Assembly: GCF_020171315.1 (NCBI RefSeq)
Contig: NZ_JAIUZP010000010.1
Span: 1 to 64,000 of the forward strand
Reading direction: 5' to 3'
Origin: Pseudooceanicola nanhaiensis
GTDB taxonomy: Bacteria; Pseudomonadota; Alphaproteobacteria; Rhodobacterales; Rhodobacteraceae
Length of the DNA stretch: 64,000 bases
Position numbers and translations under genes: made by a program. This document shows, piece by piece, positions 25,605 through 34,048 of the stretch. Numbering within the stretch: position 1 is the first letter of the stretch; every line of letters begins with the position of its first letter. The notes below the pieces were generated by a model that was not told where the DNA came from, did not search any database, and worked only from the letters and a program-made list of their open reading frames with translations.

Positions 25605-26297
25605 ATGCCCAACGCGATCGTGACTTCTGACCGGCCCGTGGCTCTTTTCGGCGGCGCCGGTGCCGAAAAAACCGTGGTTAATGACGTTCTGGCGCTCTGC
25701 GGTCCGGTGGCCGCCGCCGATGGCGGGGCCGACGTGGCGCTGGCCCACGGGGTCGTGCCGCAGGCGGTCATCGGCGACATGGACAGCCTAAGTGCCGCCG
25801 GACGTGCCGCAATTCCGCCCGGATCGATTCACGGAATCACCGAGCAGGAGACCACGGACTTCGACAAGGCCCTGCGCAGCATCGCGGCGCCGCTGATCAT
25901 CGGTGTCGGATTTCATGGAGCGCGGATGGATCACCAGCTGGCCGCGTTTACCGTGCTGGCGCGCCACGCGGACCGGCGCTGCCTGCTGGCCGGGCCCGAG
26001 GATTGCGTCTGCCTGATGCCCCCCCGGCTGGAGCTGGAGGCGACCCCGGGCGAGTTCCTTTCACTGTTTCCGCTGGGGCCGGTAATGGGCCGCTCGGAGG
26101 GGCTGGAATGGCCCATCGACGGCATCGCCATGACGCCCGCCGGGCGCGGCGGCACCTCGAACCGGGTGACGGCAGGGCGCGTGGTGATCGAGGTCGACGC
26201 ACCCCTGATGCTGCTGATCAGGCCGCGGGCGGCGCTGGCGGGATCGGCCCGGGCGCTGATGGCCGCGCCTGCGCAATGGCCCGCTCGCGCCAGATGA
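25605..26297 (+). CDS. Thiamine pyrophosphokinase
   Basis: A 230-residue enzyme converting thiamine and ATP to thiamine diphosphate. Family features: AAADGGADVALAHGVVPQAVIGDMDSL (substrate aspartates) and EQETTDFDKAL with GFHGARMDHQLA. The start at 25605 has AGGAAG seven bases upstream. Its last 80 bases overlap the 3' end of the convergent EamA transporter gene. Confidence 0.9.
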   Translation: MPNAIVTSDRPVALFGGAGAEKTVVNDVLALCGPVAAADGGADVALAHGVVPQAVIGDMDSLSAAGRAAIPPGSIHGITEQETTDFDKALRSIAAPLIIGVGFHGARMDHQLAAFTVLARHADRRCLLAGPEDCVCLMPPRLELEATPGEFLSLFPLGPVMGRSEGLEWPIDGIAMTPAGRGGTSNRVTAGRVVIEVDAPLMLLIRPRAALAGSARALMAAPAQWPARAR

Positions 26298-27174
26298 CAT
26301 AGAGGCCGGCGCCCACGGTGATCGCGATGCCGACGGCGGCCCGCCCGTCCGGCAGGTCGCTGAAGAGGATCAGCCCGTAGAGCGTCGCCATCGGGATCTC
26401 GAGGTACTGCATCGGCGCCAGCGTGGCGGCCGGGGCGAACTTGAGCGAGCTGGTCATCAGCAGGTGCCCGCCGGTGCCCAGTAGCCCCAGCAGCAGGATC
26501 AGGGCGCCGGTCGTCAGGTCGGGCATCGGCAGCGCCAGCGACTCGACGCCAAAGACGCTTCCCGCAAGCACCGGCGGCAGCGTCACGAGGCAGGCGATCC
26601 AGCCCGAGACGACCTGCAGCGTCACCGCGTCGGTCTGTTTCGCCACCTGCCGCGTCACCAGCATGAAGAGCGCAAAGCTCACCGCGACCCCCAGCGGCAG
26701 CAGGGCGATCAGCCCGACCTCGGCAAAGCTGGGCTGGATCACCAGCAGCGTGCCGGCAAAGCCCACGGCGCAGGCGATCAGGCGGCGCGGCCCGACTTCC
26801 TCGTTCAGGAAGACCTTGCCGAGCAGCAGCAGGATGAAGGGCATGACGAAGGCAATCGCGATCGTATCGGCCAGCGGCATGTAGCGCAGGGCCGTGAACA
26901 TCATGGTGATGCCCACGATATGCAGCAGCGTCCGCAACACCGAGAGCTTCAGCAGCCGCCCGCGATAGCGCCAGTCGCGCCCGGTGATCAGCACCACGGG
27001 CGTCAGGAAGACCGCCTGCAGGAAGAACCGCAGGAAGACCAGCGGCCAGAGCGGCGCATAGGCGCCGAGGATCTTGGCAAGCGCATCGCCGAGCGGCGCG
27101 GTGATGCAGAAGCCCAGCATCAGCAGGATGCCGAGCAGGGGGCGGTCTTCGGTGTGGGCGGGGGCTTGGCGCAT
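26218..27174 (-). CDS. EamA-family (DMT) transporter
   Basis: A 318-residue inner-membrane protein with ten predicted helices in two EamA repeats (about 15-150 and 165-300), for example ALRYMPLADTIAIAFVMPFILLLLG in the first and ATLAPMQYLEIPMATLYGLILFSD in the second. Such proteins export amino acids or other metabolites. The ATG at 27174 is preferred over the upstream TTG at 27210. Its 3' end overlaps the thiamine pyrophosphokinase gene by 80 bp tail to tail. Confidence 0.88.
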   Translation of the reverse strand: MRQAPAHTEDRPLLGILLMLGFCITAPLGDALAKILGAYAPLWPLVFLRFFLQAVFLTPVVLITGRDWRYRGRLLKLSVLRTLLHIVGITMMFTALRYMPLADTIAIAFVMPFILLLLGKVFLNEEVGPRRLIACAVGFAGTLLVIQPSFAEVGLIALLPLGVAVSFALFMLVTRQVAKQTDAVTLQVVSGWIACLVTLPPVLAGSVFGVESLALPMPDLTTGALILLLGLLGTGGHLLMTSSLKFAPAATLAPMQYLEIPMATLYGLILFSDLPDGRAAVGIAITVGAGLYVIWRERAIAQARPSAPGPIPPAPPAA

Positions 27175-27312
27175 GGCCGGGACGCTAGGCAGGGCGCAGA
27201 GCTTTGGCAATGCGCATCCTAGGGGCAGGGTACCCGGCCCGGCGCTCCGGTCGATGCCCCCTGCTGCGGCGGGACGAGGCCTCGCGTGGAGCCCCGGCCA
27301 TTTGGGGCAGTG

Positions 27313-27924
27313 TCAGGCGGCGGTGATCTTCTCGACCGCCTCGGCGCAGGTCATCACGTCGGTGACCGACCCCAGCGAGACCAGCGTCGCGTCGTGGACC
27401 TTCTGCGAGAACGCCGCGCAGCCATCCGACAGCAGTACGGTGTGAATGCCGCGCAGGTGCGCATCGCGCAGGGTGGAGGCGACGCCGCCGTTGGTGACGA
27501 TCCCGCCGACGATCAGCGTGTCCACCCCGATGGCCTTCAGCACGTATTCCAGCCGGGTCTGGTAGAAGGCGGAGTAGTTGATCTTCTCGACCGTGAAATC
27601 GGCGGGCTTCAGGCTGTCGACGAGGTCATGGCCAAAACTGCCCGGCTCGAAATCGCCGCGGCCGAGGAAGGGGCGCAGCGCCTTCAGGTGCGGGGCGATC
27701 AGCGGCTCGCGCCCGTGGTGCGGCACCAGCGTGAACTGGGCCGAGACATAGCTGCCCCCCTTGGCCCGCAGCGCGTCGATCACCGGCTTCACCCGGTCGG
27801 GCAGGGCCGCGATCTCGGGCGCGCTCTGGCCGCCGCGGCCATAGGCCCCCTCGGGGTGGAGGAAATCGTTCTGCAGGTCGATGGTCAGCACCGCGGTGCG
27901 GGCCGGGTCGATGGCGTGGCTCAT
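27313..27924 (-). CDS. Isochorismatase-fold hydrolase lacking the usual cysteine
   Basis: A 203-residue member of the cysteine-hydrolase/isochorismatase superfamily (maleamate amidase, nicotinamidase, N-carbamoylsarcosine amidase). Asp16 (IDLQNDF) and Lys114 (VEKINYSAF) are in place, but the cis-peptide and nucleophile segment reads G-I-V-T-N-G-G-V, with Gly147 where amidohydrolases have Cys. True isochorismatases also lack that Cys. It lies 91 bp downstream of the GntR gene on the same strand. A maleamate-amidase role, suggested by the neighbouring isomerase-like gene, conflicts with the missing Cys. Confidence 0.82.
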   Translation of the reverse strand: MSHAIDPARTAVLTIDLQNDFLHPEGAYGRGGQSAPEIAALPDRVKPVIDALRAKGGSYVSAQFTLVPHHGREPLIAPHLKALRPFLGRGDFEPGSFGHDLVDSLKPADFTVEKINYSAFYQTRLEYVLKAIGVDTLIVGGIVTNGGVASTLRDAHLRGIHTVLLSDGCAAFSQKVHDATLVSLGSVTDVMTCAEAVEKITAA

Positions 27925-28015
27925 GGTCGGGGTCCTTGTTGGGAGAGGCGTTTTTCGTGGCCGCGCGTCGTGGCGCTGCGCCCGGAAGACGCGACGCCCC
28001 CCGGCGCGGACCGGG

Positions 28016-28867
28016 TTATGGCGTCTTAGGGGCCTTTGCCGCGGGCGCGCCGGGGCGGTCGGGGCGTCCTTCCGGGCGTCCGGTGGGGCGGGGCACCCAG
28101 GCGGCGCCGTTGTCGCCCTGCACCCGGCGCATCGCCACTTCGATCTGGTAGAGCTCGGGCCGGTAGAGGACGCGGATGAATTCCACCGGGCGGTCCTGCG
28201 CATCGAAGACCACGCGCCGCGTGTCGATGAGCGGCGCACCCATGGGCACATCCAGCGCGGCGGCACTCAGCGCGTCGGCCAGCGTGGCGGTGATCGTCTG
28301 GGTGGCGGAGCTGACGGAAATCCCCGCGCGCTCCAACTGCAACAGCATCGGCGTGGGGCTTTCGGCCTCCAGCGCGGCGCCCTCGGCCACATCCTCGGGG
28401 ATCCAGGCCTCGAGGAAGGAGACGCTCTGATCGTTCAGCGAGCGGACGCGGCGCGATTGCAGGGCGCGCGCGCCCTCGGGCAGGTTGAGCGCCGCGCGGA
28501 TTTCAGGCGGGGCAGGCATCAGGGCAGAGGAGAGGACGCGCACGGCGGTGTTGCGCCCCATCTCGCCCACCTTTTCCAGCAGCCCGTCGATACTGGCCTT
28601 CAGCGGCTGCGGCGGCAGCCGGTCGGTCACCCGCGTGCCGCTGCCGCGCTTGCGGATCACCAGCCCGGTATCGGCCAGCTCGTTGAGCGCCCGCTTGGCC
28701 GTGATCCGCGACACGTCATAGGCCTCGCAGAGCTCCGCCTCGCCCATGATCTTGTCGCCGGGCTGCAGGGCGCCGCCATGTATCTGGCTGCGCAGCAGGA
28801 GGTAGAGCTGCTGGTAGAGCGGGACCGGAGAGCCCGGATCGAGGGTGGCGCTATTTTGGGCTGTCAC
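28016..28867 (-). CDS. GntR/HutC-family transcriptional regulator
   Basis: A 283-residue regulator with an N-terminal winged helix (about 14-80: PLYQQLYLLLRSQI, GEAELCEAYDVSRITAKRALNELADTGLV) and a C-terminal UTRA ligand domain (about 100-240: FLEAWIPEDVA, VEFIRVLYRPELYQ). The tail is Pro/Ala-rich. It starts with GTG. It is divergent from the FAD monooxygenase operon and probably controls that operon and its own through the symmetric sites in the 152-bp gap. The inducer is likely a pathway intermediate. Confidence 0.88.
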   Translation of the reverse strand: MTAQNSATLDPGSPVPLYQQLYLLLRSQIHGGALQPGDKIMGEAELCEAYDVSRITAKRALNELADTGLVIRKRGSGTRVTDRLPPQPLKASIDGLLEKVGEMGRNTAVRVLSSALMPAPPEIRAALNLPEGARALQSRRVRSLNDQSVSFLEAWIPEDVAEGAALEAESPTPMLLQLERAGISVSSATQTITATLADALSAAALDVPMGAPLIDTRRVVFDAQDRPVEFIRVLYRPELYQIEVAMRRVQGDNGAAWVPRPTGRPEGRPDRPGAPAAKAPKTP

Positions 28868-28909
28868 GATCTGTCCCTGCTGAAGCTGTCTGCCTGTCTC
28901 ATCTTTATC

Positions 28910-28973
28910 GTTGACATAATGATATATCTATAGACCAAATGAAATGGCTTATTGGCATAACATTATGACAAAC
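28910..28973. promoter_or_regulatory. Candidate GntR operator pair in divergent promoter
   Basis: Two related half sites face each other: GTTGACATAATG at 28910-28921 and CATTATGACAAAC at 28961-28973. They sit in an AT-rich block between the divergent GntR and FAD-monooxygenase genes, the natural place for an autoregulated operator. Assignment to GntR is inference. Confidence 0.45.
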
Positions 28974-29019
28974 TGGTGCCGGCCCAGCCGGATGCCTGAA
29001 AATTAGAGGAAAGAGGCCC

Positions 29020-30192
29020 TTGGCGCAGAAGACAATCCTGATCGTGGGCGCAGGGCCGGTGGGGCTGACCCTTGCATGGCGTCTGGTCGAGGCCGGGCTC
29101 GACGTGAAGGTTTTCGAGGCAGATGCCGAGATTTCCGACCAGCTCCGGGCCTCCACCTTCCATCCGCCGACGCTGGACATGCTGGCGCCCGCGGGAATCA
29201 CGCAAAAGCTGATCGACAAGGGGCGGATCACGCCGACCTGGCAGATCCGCATGCAGTCCACCGGCGAGAAGGCGGAATTCGATCTTGCCGTGTTGAAGGA
29301 TGACACCGACCATCCCTATCGCCTGCAGTGCCGCCAGGCCGAGCTGAGCCGCGCCGTCTACGCCCTGCTACCCGAAGGCACGGTGCAGTTCGGCGCCGAG
29401 GTGACGGAAGTGTCGCAGGATGCCTCGGGCGTGCGGCTGGTGGCCAATGGCGAGGAGCATCGCGGTTGGGCCATCGTCGGCTGTGACGGGGCGCGCAGCC
29501 TCGTGCGCAAGGCCGTGGGGGCCGAGTTCGAAGGTACGACCTACCCGGAAAGCACGATCCTCGTGACCACGCATTTCCCCTTCGAAGAACACCTCGAAGG
29601 GCTGTCGGGCGTGAACTACATCTGGAAGCCGGGCGGCACCTATTCGCTGCTGCGTCTGCCCGATCTCTGGCGCGTCTCGCTGCATCCGCAGGAGGGGCAG
29701 GACGTCGAGGACGCGCTGTCCGACGCATCCATCCGCGCCCAGACCCGCGCCGTGGTGCCCGAGGCCGGGGACATCGATATCGAGGAGAAACGCGTCTACC
29801 GCGTCCATCGTCGCGTCGCATCGACCTACCGCAAGGGGATGATGTTCCTCTGCGGGGATGCGGCGCACCTCAACAGCCCCAAGGGCGGCATGGGGCTGAA
29901 CGGCGGCGTGCATGACGCCTTCAACCTCGCCGAGAAGCTGGCCGCCGTGGCGGCGGGCGAGAGCGACGCGCTGCTCGACCTCTACGAGGCGCAGCGCCGC
30001 CCGATCGCCCGGGATGACATCCTCGCGCAGGCGGACGAGAACCGCCGCCGCATGAACACCACCGACCCGGAAGAGCGCCTCAACCACCTGCGCCGGCTTC
30101 AGGGCATCTCGGCCGACCCGGCGAAGGCGCGGGAGTTCCTGCTGCGCTCCTCCATGATCAGCGGGCTGCGCCGCATGGCAGAGCTGGCATGA
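29020..30192 (+). CDS. FAD-dependent monooxygenase (aromatic hydroxylase type)
   Basis: A 390-residue group-A flavin hydroxylase. The Rossmann motif is ILIVGAGPVGLTLAWRL, the DG motif GCDGARSLVRKAVG, and the GD motif FLCGDAAHLNSPKGGMGLN. Such enzymes hydroxylate aromatic or heteroaromatic rings with NAD(P)H and O2. The start is a TTG at 29020 with AGAGGAAAGAGG upstream; the next Met would delete the flavin-binding motif. First gene of a probable seven-gene operon; its stop overlaps the SDR start. Confidence 0.88.
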   Translation: MAQKTILIVGAGPVGLTLAWRLVEAGLDVKVFEADAEISDQLRASTFHPPTLDMLAPAGITQKLIDKGRITPTWQIRMQSTGEKAEFDLAVLKDDTDHPYRLQCRQAELSRAVYALLPEGTVQFGAEVTEVSQDASGVRLVANGEEHRGWAIVGCDGARSLVRKAVGAEFEGTTYPESTILVTTHFPFEEHLEGLSGVNYIWKPGGTYSLLRLPDLWRVSLHPQEGQDVEDALSDASIRAQTRAVVPEAGDIDIEEKRVYRVHRRVASTYRKGMMFLCGDAAHLNSPKGGMGLNGGVHDAFNLAEKLAAVAAGESDALLDLYEAQRRPIARDDILAQADENRRRMNTTDPEERLNHLRRLQGISADPAKAREFLLRSSMISGLRRMAELA

Positions 30193-30911
30193 CCCGCGCA
30201 TTGGCCATCCTTGGCGGCTGCGGCGGCATCGGCCGCCAGCTGGTGCGCGACGCACAGGCGGCAGGCTACACGCCCATCGTGCTGGACCTGCCGCGTTCGA
30301 TCGAGGCCCACCCGCTGGAGGGCGTCACCTGCATCGCCGTCGATGCCACCAGCGAGGACAGCCTCGCCGCCGCCGCCGCGCAGCTGCCTCAGCTGGCCGG
30401 GGTCGTGAACCTCTGTGGCTACGTGACCGAGGCGCTGCCGGTGATGGACCACGACGCCGCCGACTGGGCCGCGGCGATGGAGGGCAACCTGCACTCGGCC
30501 TTCCTCGCGGCCAAGGCGCTGGTGCCCCATATCGCGCCGGGCGGCGCGCTGGTGATGACGGGCTCTGGCCTCGGTCACTTCGCGCGCCCGGGCTACGGGC
30601 CCTATGCGCTTTCCAAGGCGGGCGTCGCCATGCTGACCAAGCAACTGGCGCTGGAACTGGCCCCCGACGTGCGGGTCAATTGCGTCGCGCCCTCGGCGGT
30701 GGAAACCGCCTTCCTCACCGGCGGCACGGGCCGCTCGGACGAGGCGGCGCCCAGCCGGTTCGACACCAAGGCCTACGGCGCGAACATTCCCATGGGCCGC
30801 ATCGCGCAGCCCGCGGACATCACTCAACCCATTCTCTTCCTGCTGTCGGATGCGGCTGGCTACATCACGGGCCAGATCCTGCACATCAACGGCGGCGCCT
30901 ACATGCCATGA
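30189..30911 (+). CDS. Short-chain dehydrogenase/reductase
   Basis: A 240-residue NAD(P)-dependent oxidoreductase with GGCGGIGR at the nucleotide site and catalytic Y-x3-K in GPYALSKAG. The usual NNAG is changed to NLCGY, and the serine lies in VMTGSGLG. The C-terminus (GQILHINGGAYMP) is classical. It overlaps the FAD monooxygenase by four bases and is followed after 10 bp by aldehyde dehydrogenase, suggesting alcohol-to-aldehyde-to-acid steps in one pathway. Confidence 0.88.
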   Translation: MTRALAILGGCGGIGRQLVRDAQAAGYTPIVLDLPRSIEAHPLEGVTCIAVDATSEDSLAAAAAQLPQLAGVVNLCGYVTEALPVMDHDAADWAAAMEGNLHSAFLAAKALVPHIAPGGALVMTGSGLGHFARPGYGPYALSKAGVAMLTKQLALELAPDVRVNCVAPSAVETAFLTGGTGRSDEAAPSRFDTKAYGANIPMGRIAQPADITQPILFLLSDAAGYITGQILHINGGAYMP

Positions 30912-30921
30912 AAGACCTGAC

Positions 30922-32412
30922 ATGAGTTTTGACCTTCCCATCCAGCCGCCCGAACGCATCACCGGCCTCGTGAACGGGACGGCCAGCCTCGGCGGCGGGA
31001 TCGACCTGCCGGTCTTCTACCCGGCCACCGGGGCCCAGATCGCCACGCTGACCGAGGATGACGAAACCTCCGTCGCCCGCGCGGTGGAAGCGGCCCGCGC
31101 CGCCTTCGACAAGGGCCCCTGGCCGGGCCTGAGCACGGCCAAGCGGATCGAGGCGCTGGAAGCCTGCCGCGCCGTGATCCTCGCCAACGTGGACGAACTC
31201 GCCCGCCTCGAATGCGCTGCCACCGGCCTCGTCCTTGAAGAGCTGCGGGCGCGCCACATGACGCGGGCGGCCTACAACTTCCGCTTCTTCGCCGAATACA
31301 TCAGCCAGTCGGCGGGGCAGAGCTATACCCAGACCGAGGGTTACCTGACGACCGTGACCCGCGAGCCGGTCGGCGTCGCCGCCCTGATCGCCCCGTGGAA
31401 CGCGCCGGTGGCACTGGCCACGATGAAGATCGCCGCCTCCCTCGCCTTCGGGAACACGGCCGTGCTGAAACCCTCCGAGCAGACGCCGATGGCACTAGCC
31501 CGTCTGGTCGAGCTGCTGCAGGAGGTCCTGCCCGAGGGCGTGCTGAACATCGTCAACGGGCGCGGGGCCGTGACCGGTGCCGCGCTGGTCGCGCATCCCG
31601 GCGTCGACCTCGTCAGCTTCACCGGCGGGACGGAAACGGGCCGGGCGATCATGTCCTCCGCCGGGCGCAACCTCGTGCCCTGCACGATGGAGCTGGGCGG
31701 CAAGTCGGCCAACATCATCTTCGCCTCCGCCGATCAGGAGCGCGCGCTGGACGGCGCGCTTCAGGGCATCTTCTCCAACAACGGGCAGCAGTGCCTCGCC
31801 GGCTCCCGCGTGCTGGTGGAACGCACGATCTTCGACGATTTCGTGGGCCGGTTCCGGGAACGGGCGGCCAAGGTCCGTGTCGGCGATCCGCTGGCCGGGG
31901 ATACCGAGGTCGGGCCGCTGGCGTCGCTGGCGCATATGAACCGGGTGCTGGGCTTCGTCGACAAGGCGCGCGAGGACGGTGGCCAGCTGCTGGTGGGTGG
32001 CGCCCGGCGCGAGGATCTGGGCGAGGGCTATTTCATCTCCCCCACGGCGGTGCTGGCGAATTCCAACGCCGACCGCTGCGCGCAGGACGAGATCTTTGGC
32101 CCCTTCGCCACCTTCATTCCCTTCGACACGGCGGACGAGGCCGTGGCGATTGCCAATGACACGGCCTTCGGGCTGGTCAGCTATGTCTGGTCGGATCACC
32201 TGCCGACGGTCATGGCGACGACCCCGCGCCTGCGCTCCGGCGTGGTCTGGGTCAACACGCCGATGATGCGCGAGCTGCGCGCACCCTTCGGCGGCTACAA
32301 GACCTCCGGCGTGGGCCGTGAGGGCGGCGCTTCGTGCGAGGCGTTCTATACAGAAGAAAAGACCACGACCATTCCGACGATCCCGCCGGCGCTGCGACGC
32401 TTCGGGGCCTGA
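30922..32412 (+). CDS. Aldehyde dehydrogenase
   Basis: A 496-residue NAD(P)-dependent ALDH superfamily enzyme. The oxyanion asparagine is in IAPWNAPVAL, the general-base glutamate in MELGGKSANIIF, the catalytic cysteine in NNGQQCLAGSR, and the late motif EIFGPFATFIPF. The start at 30922 follows the SDR stop at 10 bp. The real aldehyde is unknown; the context is aromatic or heterocycle catabolism. Confidence 0.93.
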   Translation: MSFDLPIQPPERITGLVNGTASLGGGIDLPVFYPATGAQIATLTEDDETSVARAVEAARAAFDKGPWPGLSTAKRIEALEACRAVILANVDELARLECAATGLVLEELRARHMTRAAYNFRFFAEYISQSAGQSYTQTEGYLTTVTREPVGVAALIAPWNAPVALATMKIAASLAFGNTAVLKPSEQTPMALARLVELLQEVLPEGVLNIVNGRGAVTGAALVAHPGVDLVSFTGGTETGRAIMSSAGRNLVPCTMELGGKSANIIFASADQERALDGALQGIFSNNGQQCLAGSRVLVERTIFDDFVGRFRERAAKVRVGDPLAGDTEVGPLASLAHMNRVLGFVDKAREDGGQLLVGGARREDLGEGYFISPTAVLANSNADRCAQDEIFGPFATFIPFDTADEAVAIANDTAFGLVSYVWSDHLPTVMATTPRLRSGVVWVNTPMMRELRAPFGGYKTSGVGREGGASCEAFYTEEKTTTIPTIPPALRRFGA

Positions 32413-32474
32413 ATGTGGGCCTCAATCTGGGCCTGATCGGAAGACCTCATAAATAACCAACAGGGAAACGAAAC

Positions 32475-33485
32475 ATGTCTTACTTCAAAACCTTCGCGGG
32501 CTCTGTCGCCCTTGCGGTCGCGGCCATGTCCACGCCCGCCGTCGCCGCCGACATGATCAAGGTCGGTGCCTTCGTGCCCGAGCAATCCACCGGCGTGGCC
32601 AAGGTCATCAAGCCCTGGCTCGAAGCCGTGCAGGCCGAGGCGGGCGACACCGTCAAGATGCAGCCCTTCTGGGGCGGCACCCTGGGCAAGGACCCGTTCA
32701 AGCAGTTCGAGCTGGTGCAGAACGGCGTGGCTGACGTGACCTGGGTGCTGCCCGGCTACACCGCAGGCCAGTTCCCGGAAATGGGCCTCTTCGAGCTGCC
32801 CTTCTTCTTCCGCACCGCGCAGGAAGCCTCGACCGTCGGCTGGAAGCTGAACGAGATGGGCCTGCTGACCGGCTTTGACGGCGTGCATGTCGTCGGCTTC
32901 TTCGCCGCCGAACCCAACGCGATCTTCATGAAGACCACGGTCGAGAGCCTCGACGGGCTGGCCAACCTCAAGGTCCGCTCGGCCGGTGCGATCCAGGCCA
33001 AGTGGCTGGAAAGCCTCGGCGCGGCACCCCAGACGCTGAGCTCGGCCGAGTTCAACGAGGGCATCTCGCGCGGGACGGTCGATGGCGCGATCCAGGGCTG
33101 GACCGGCATGAAGACCTTCAAGTCGCTGCCGCTGGTCGATCAGGCGATCGAAGCCCCCGCCGGCGCGATCCCCTTCCTGCTGCTGATGAACGAACGCAAG
33201 TGGGAAGGCCTGACGCCCGAGCTGCAGGAGATCGTCATGAAGCACGGCGGCATGGCCTTCGCCGAGGCCGGTGGTGAGGCCTATGCCTCGGCCGGGGCCG
33301 CGATCCGTGAAGAGGTCAAGGCCGAGGGCCGGATCGCGATCATGGAGCTGAGCGACGAAGAGCTGGCCAAGTACGAAGAGGCCGCCAAGCCGATCCACGA
33401 CGAATGGATCGCCAGCACCCCCAACGGGCAGGCGGTCTATGACGCGGCGGTCAAGCTGCTGGCCGACATGCGCGGCGAAAGCTGA
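32475..33485 (+). CDS. TRAP transporter solute-binding protein (DctP type)
   Basis: A 336-residue periplasmic receptor with a signal peptide (MSYFKTFAGSVALAVAAMS..., cleavage after PAVAA). The DctP fold has the conserved arginine of the ligand pocket in NLKVRSAGAIQAKWLESLGA, which usually binds a carboxylate. It is followed by the small and large membrane subunits. Together they import an organic acid using the Na+ or proton gradient, probably the substrate of the upstream oxidative enzymes. Confidence 0.92.
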   Translation: MSYFKTFAGSVALAVAAMSTPAVAADMIKVGAFVPEQSTGVAKVIKPWLEAVQAEAGDTVKMQPFWGGTLGKDPFKQFELVQNGVADVTWVLPGYTAGQFPEMGLFELPFFFRTAQEASTVGWKLNEMGLLTGFDGVHVVGFFAAEPNAIFMKTTVESLDGLANLKVRSAGAIQAKWLESLGAAPQTLSSAEFNEGISRGTVDGAIQGWTGMKTFKSLPLVDQAIEAPAGAIPFLLLMNERKWEGLTPELQEIVMKHGGMAFAEAGGEAYASAGAAIREEVKAEGRIAIMELSDEELAKYEEAAKPIHDEWIASTPNGQAVYDAAVKLLADMRGES

Positions 33486-33496
33486 GAGAGGGCGTC

Positions 33497-34042
33497 ATGA
33501 ACACCGCTCAGAAGATCGACCGGATCACCCAGAACGCGGCCGTCATCGGCTTTTCCGGGCTCGTGGTCATGGCGCTTCTCATCACCTGGGACGGGGCGGC
33601 ACGCTACCTGTGGCTGCCCCGGATCTCGGGCTTCTCGGACTATGGGGAGGTCGTCTTCCCCATCGTCATCGCAAGCTGCTTCCCGGCCGGTCTGCTGCGC
33701 CAGACCAACGTCACCGTCCGGGTCTTCGGCACGCTGGGCGGGCCGCGCCTGCACGCCGCGCTGGAAGCCTTCGGCGCGCTGCTGACGCTGGCCTTCTTTG
33801 GCCTGCTGACCTGGCAGTTCATCCGCCTCACCGGCCAGTTCGAAAGCGGCGGGCGCACGACCCGCACCATCGGCCTGCCGCTGGCACCCTACTGGTACGT
33901 CGTCACCGCCATCATGGCCGTCTGTGTCCCGGTGCAGGTCTACGTGGCCTGGTCGTGGATCAAGGCCGCGCTGCGCGGGGACACGCCCGACATCGCCGCC
34001 CTGCGCGATGCCGAAGAAGACCTCGCCGATTTCGAAGGATAA
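33497..34042 (+). CDS. TRAP transporter small permease (DctQ type)
   Basis: A 181-residue membrane protein with four helices (about 15-35, 50-70, 85-110, 130-155), the topology of DctQ. It lies 11 bp after the binding-protein gene and 6 bp before the large permease. The C-terminus (ALRDAEEDLADFEG) is cytoplasmic and acidic. Confidence 0.88.
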   Translation: MNTAQKIDRITQNAAVIGFSGLVVMALLITWDGAARYLWLPRISGFSDYGEVVFPIVIASCFPAGLLRQTNVTVRVFGTLGGPRLHAALEAFGALLTLAFFGLLTWQFIRLTGQFESGGRTTRTIGLPLAPYWYVVTAIMAVCVPVQVYVAWSWIKAALRGDTPDIAALRDAEEDLADFEG

Positions 34043-34048
34043 GCCCTC

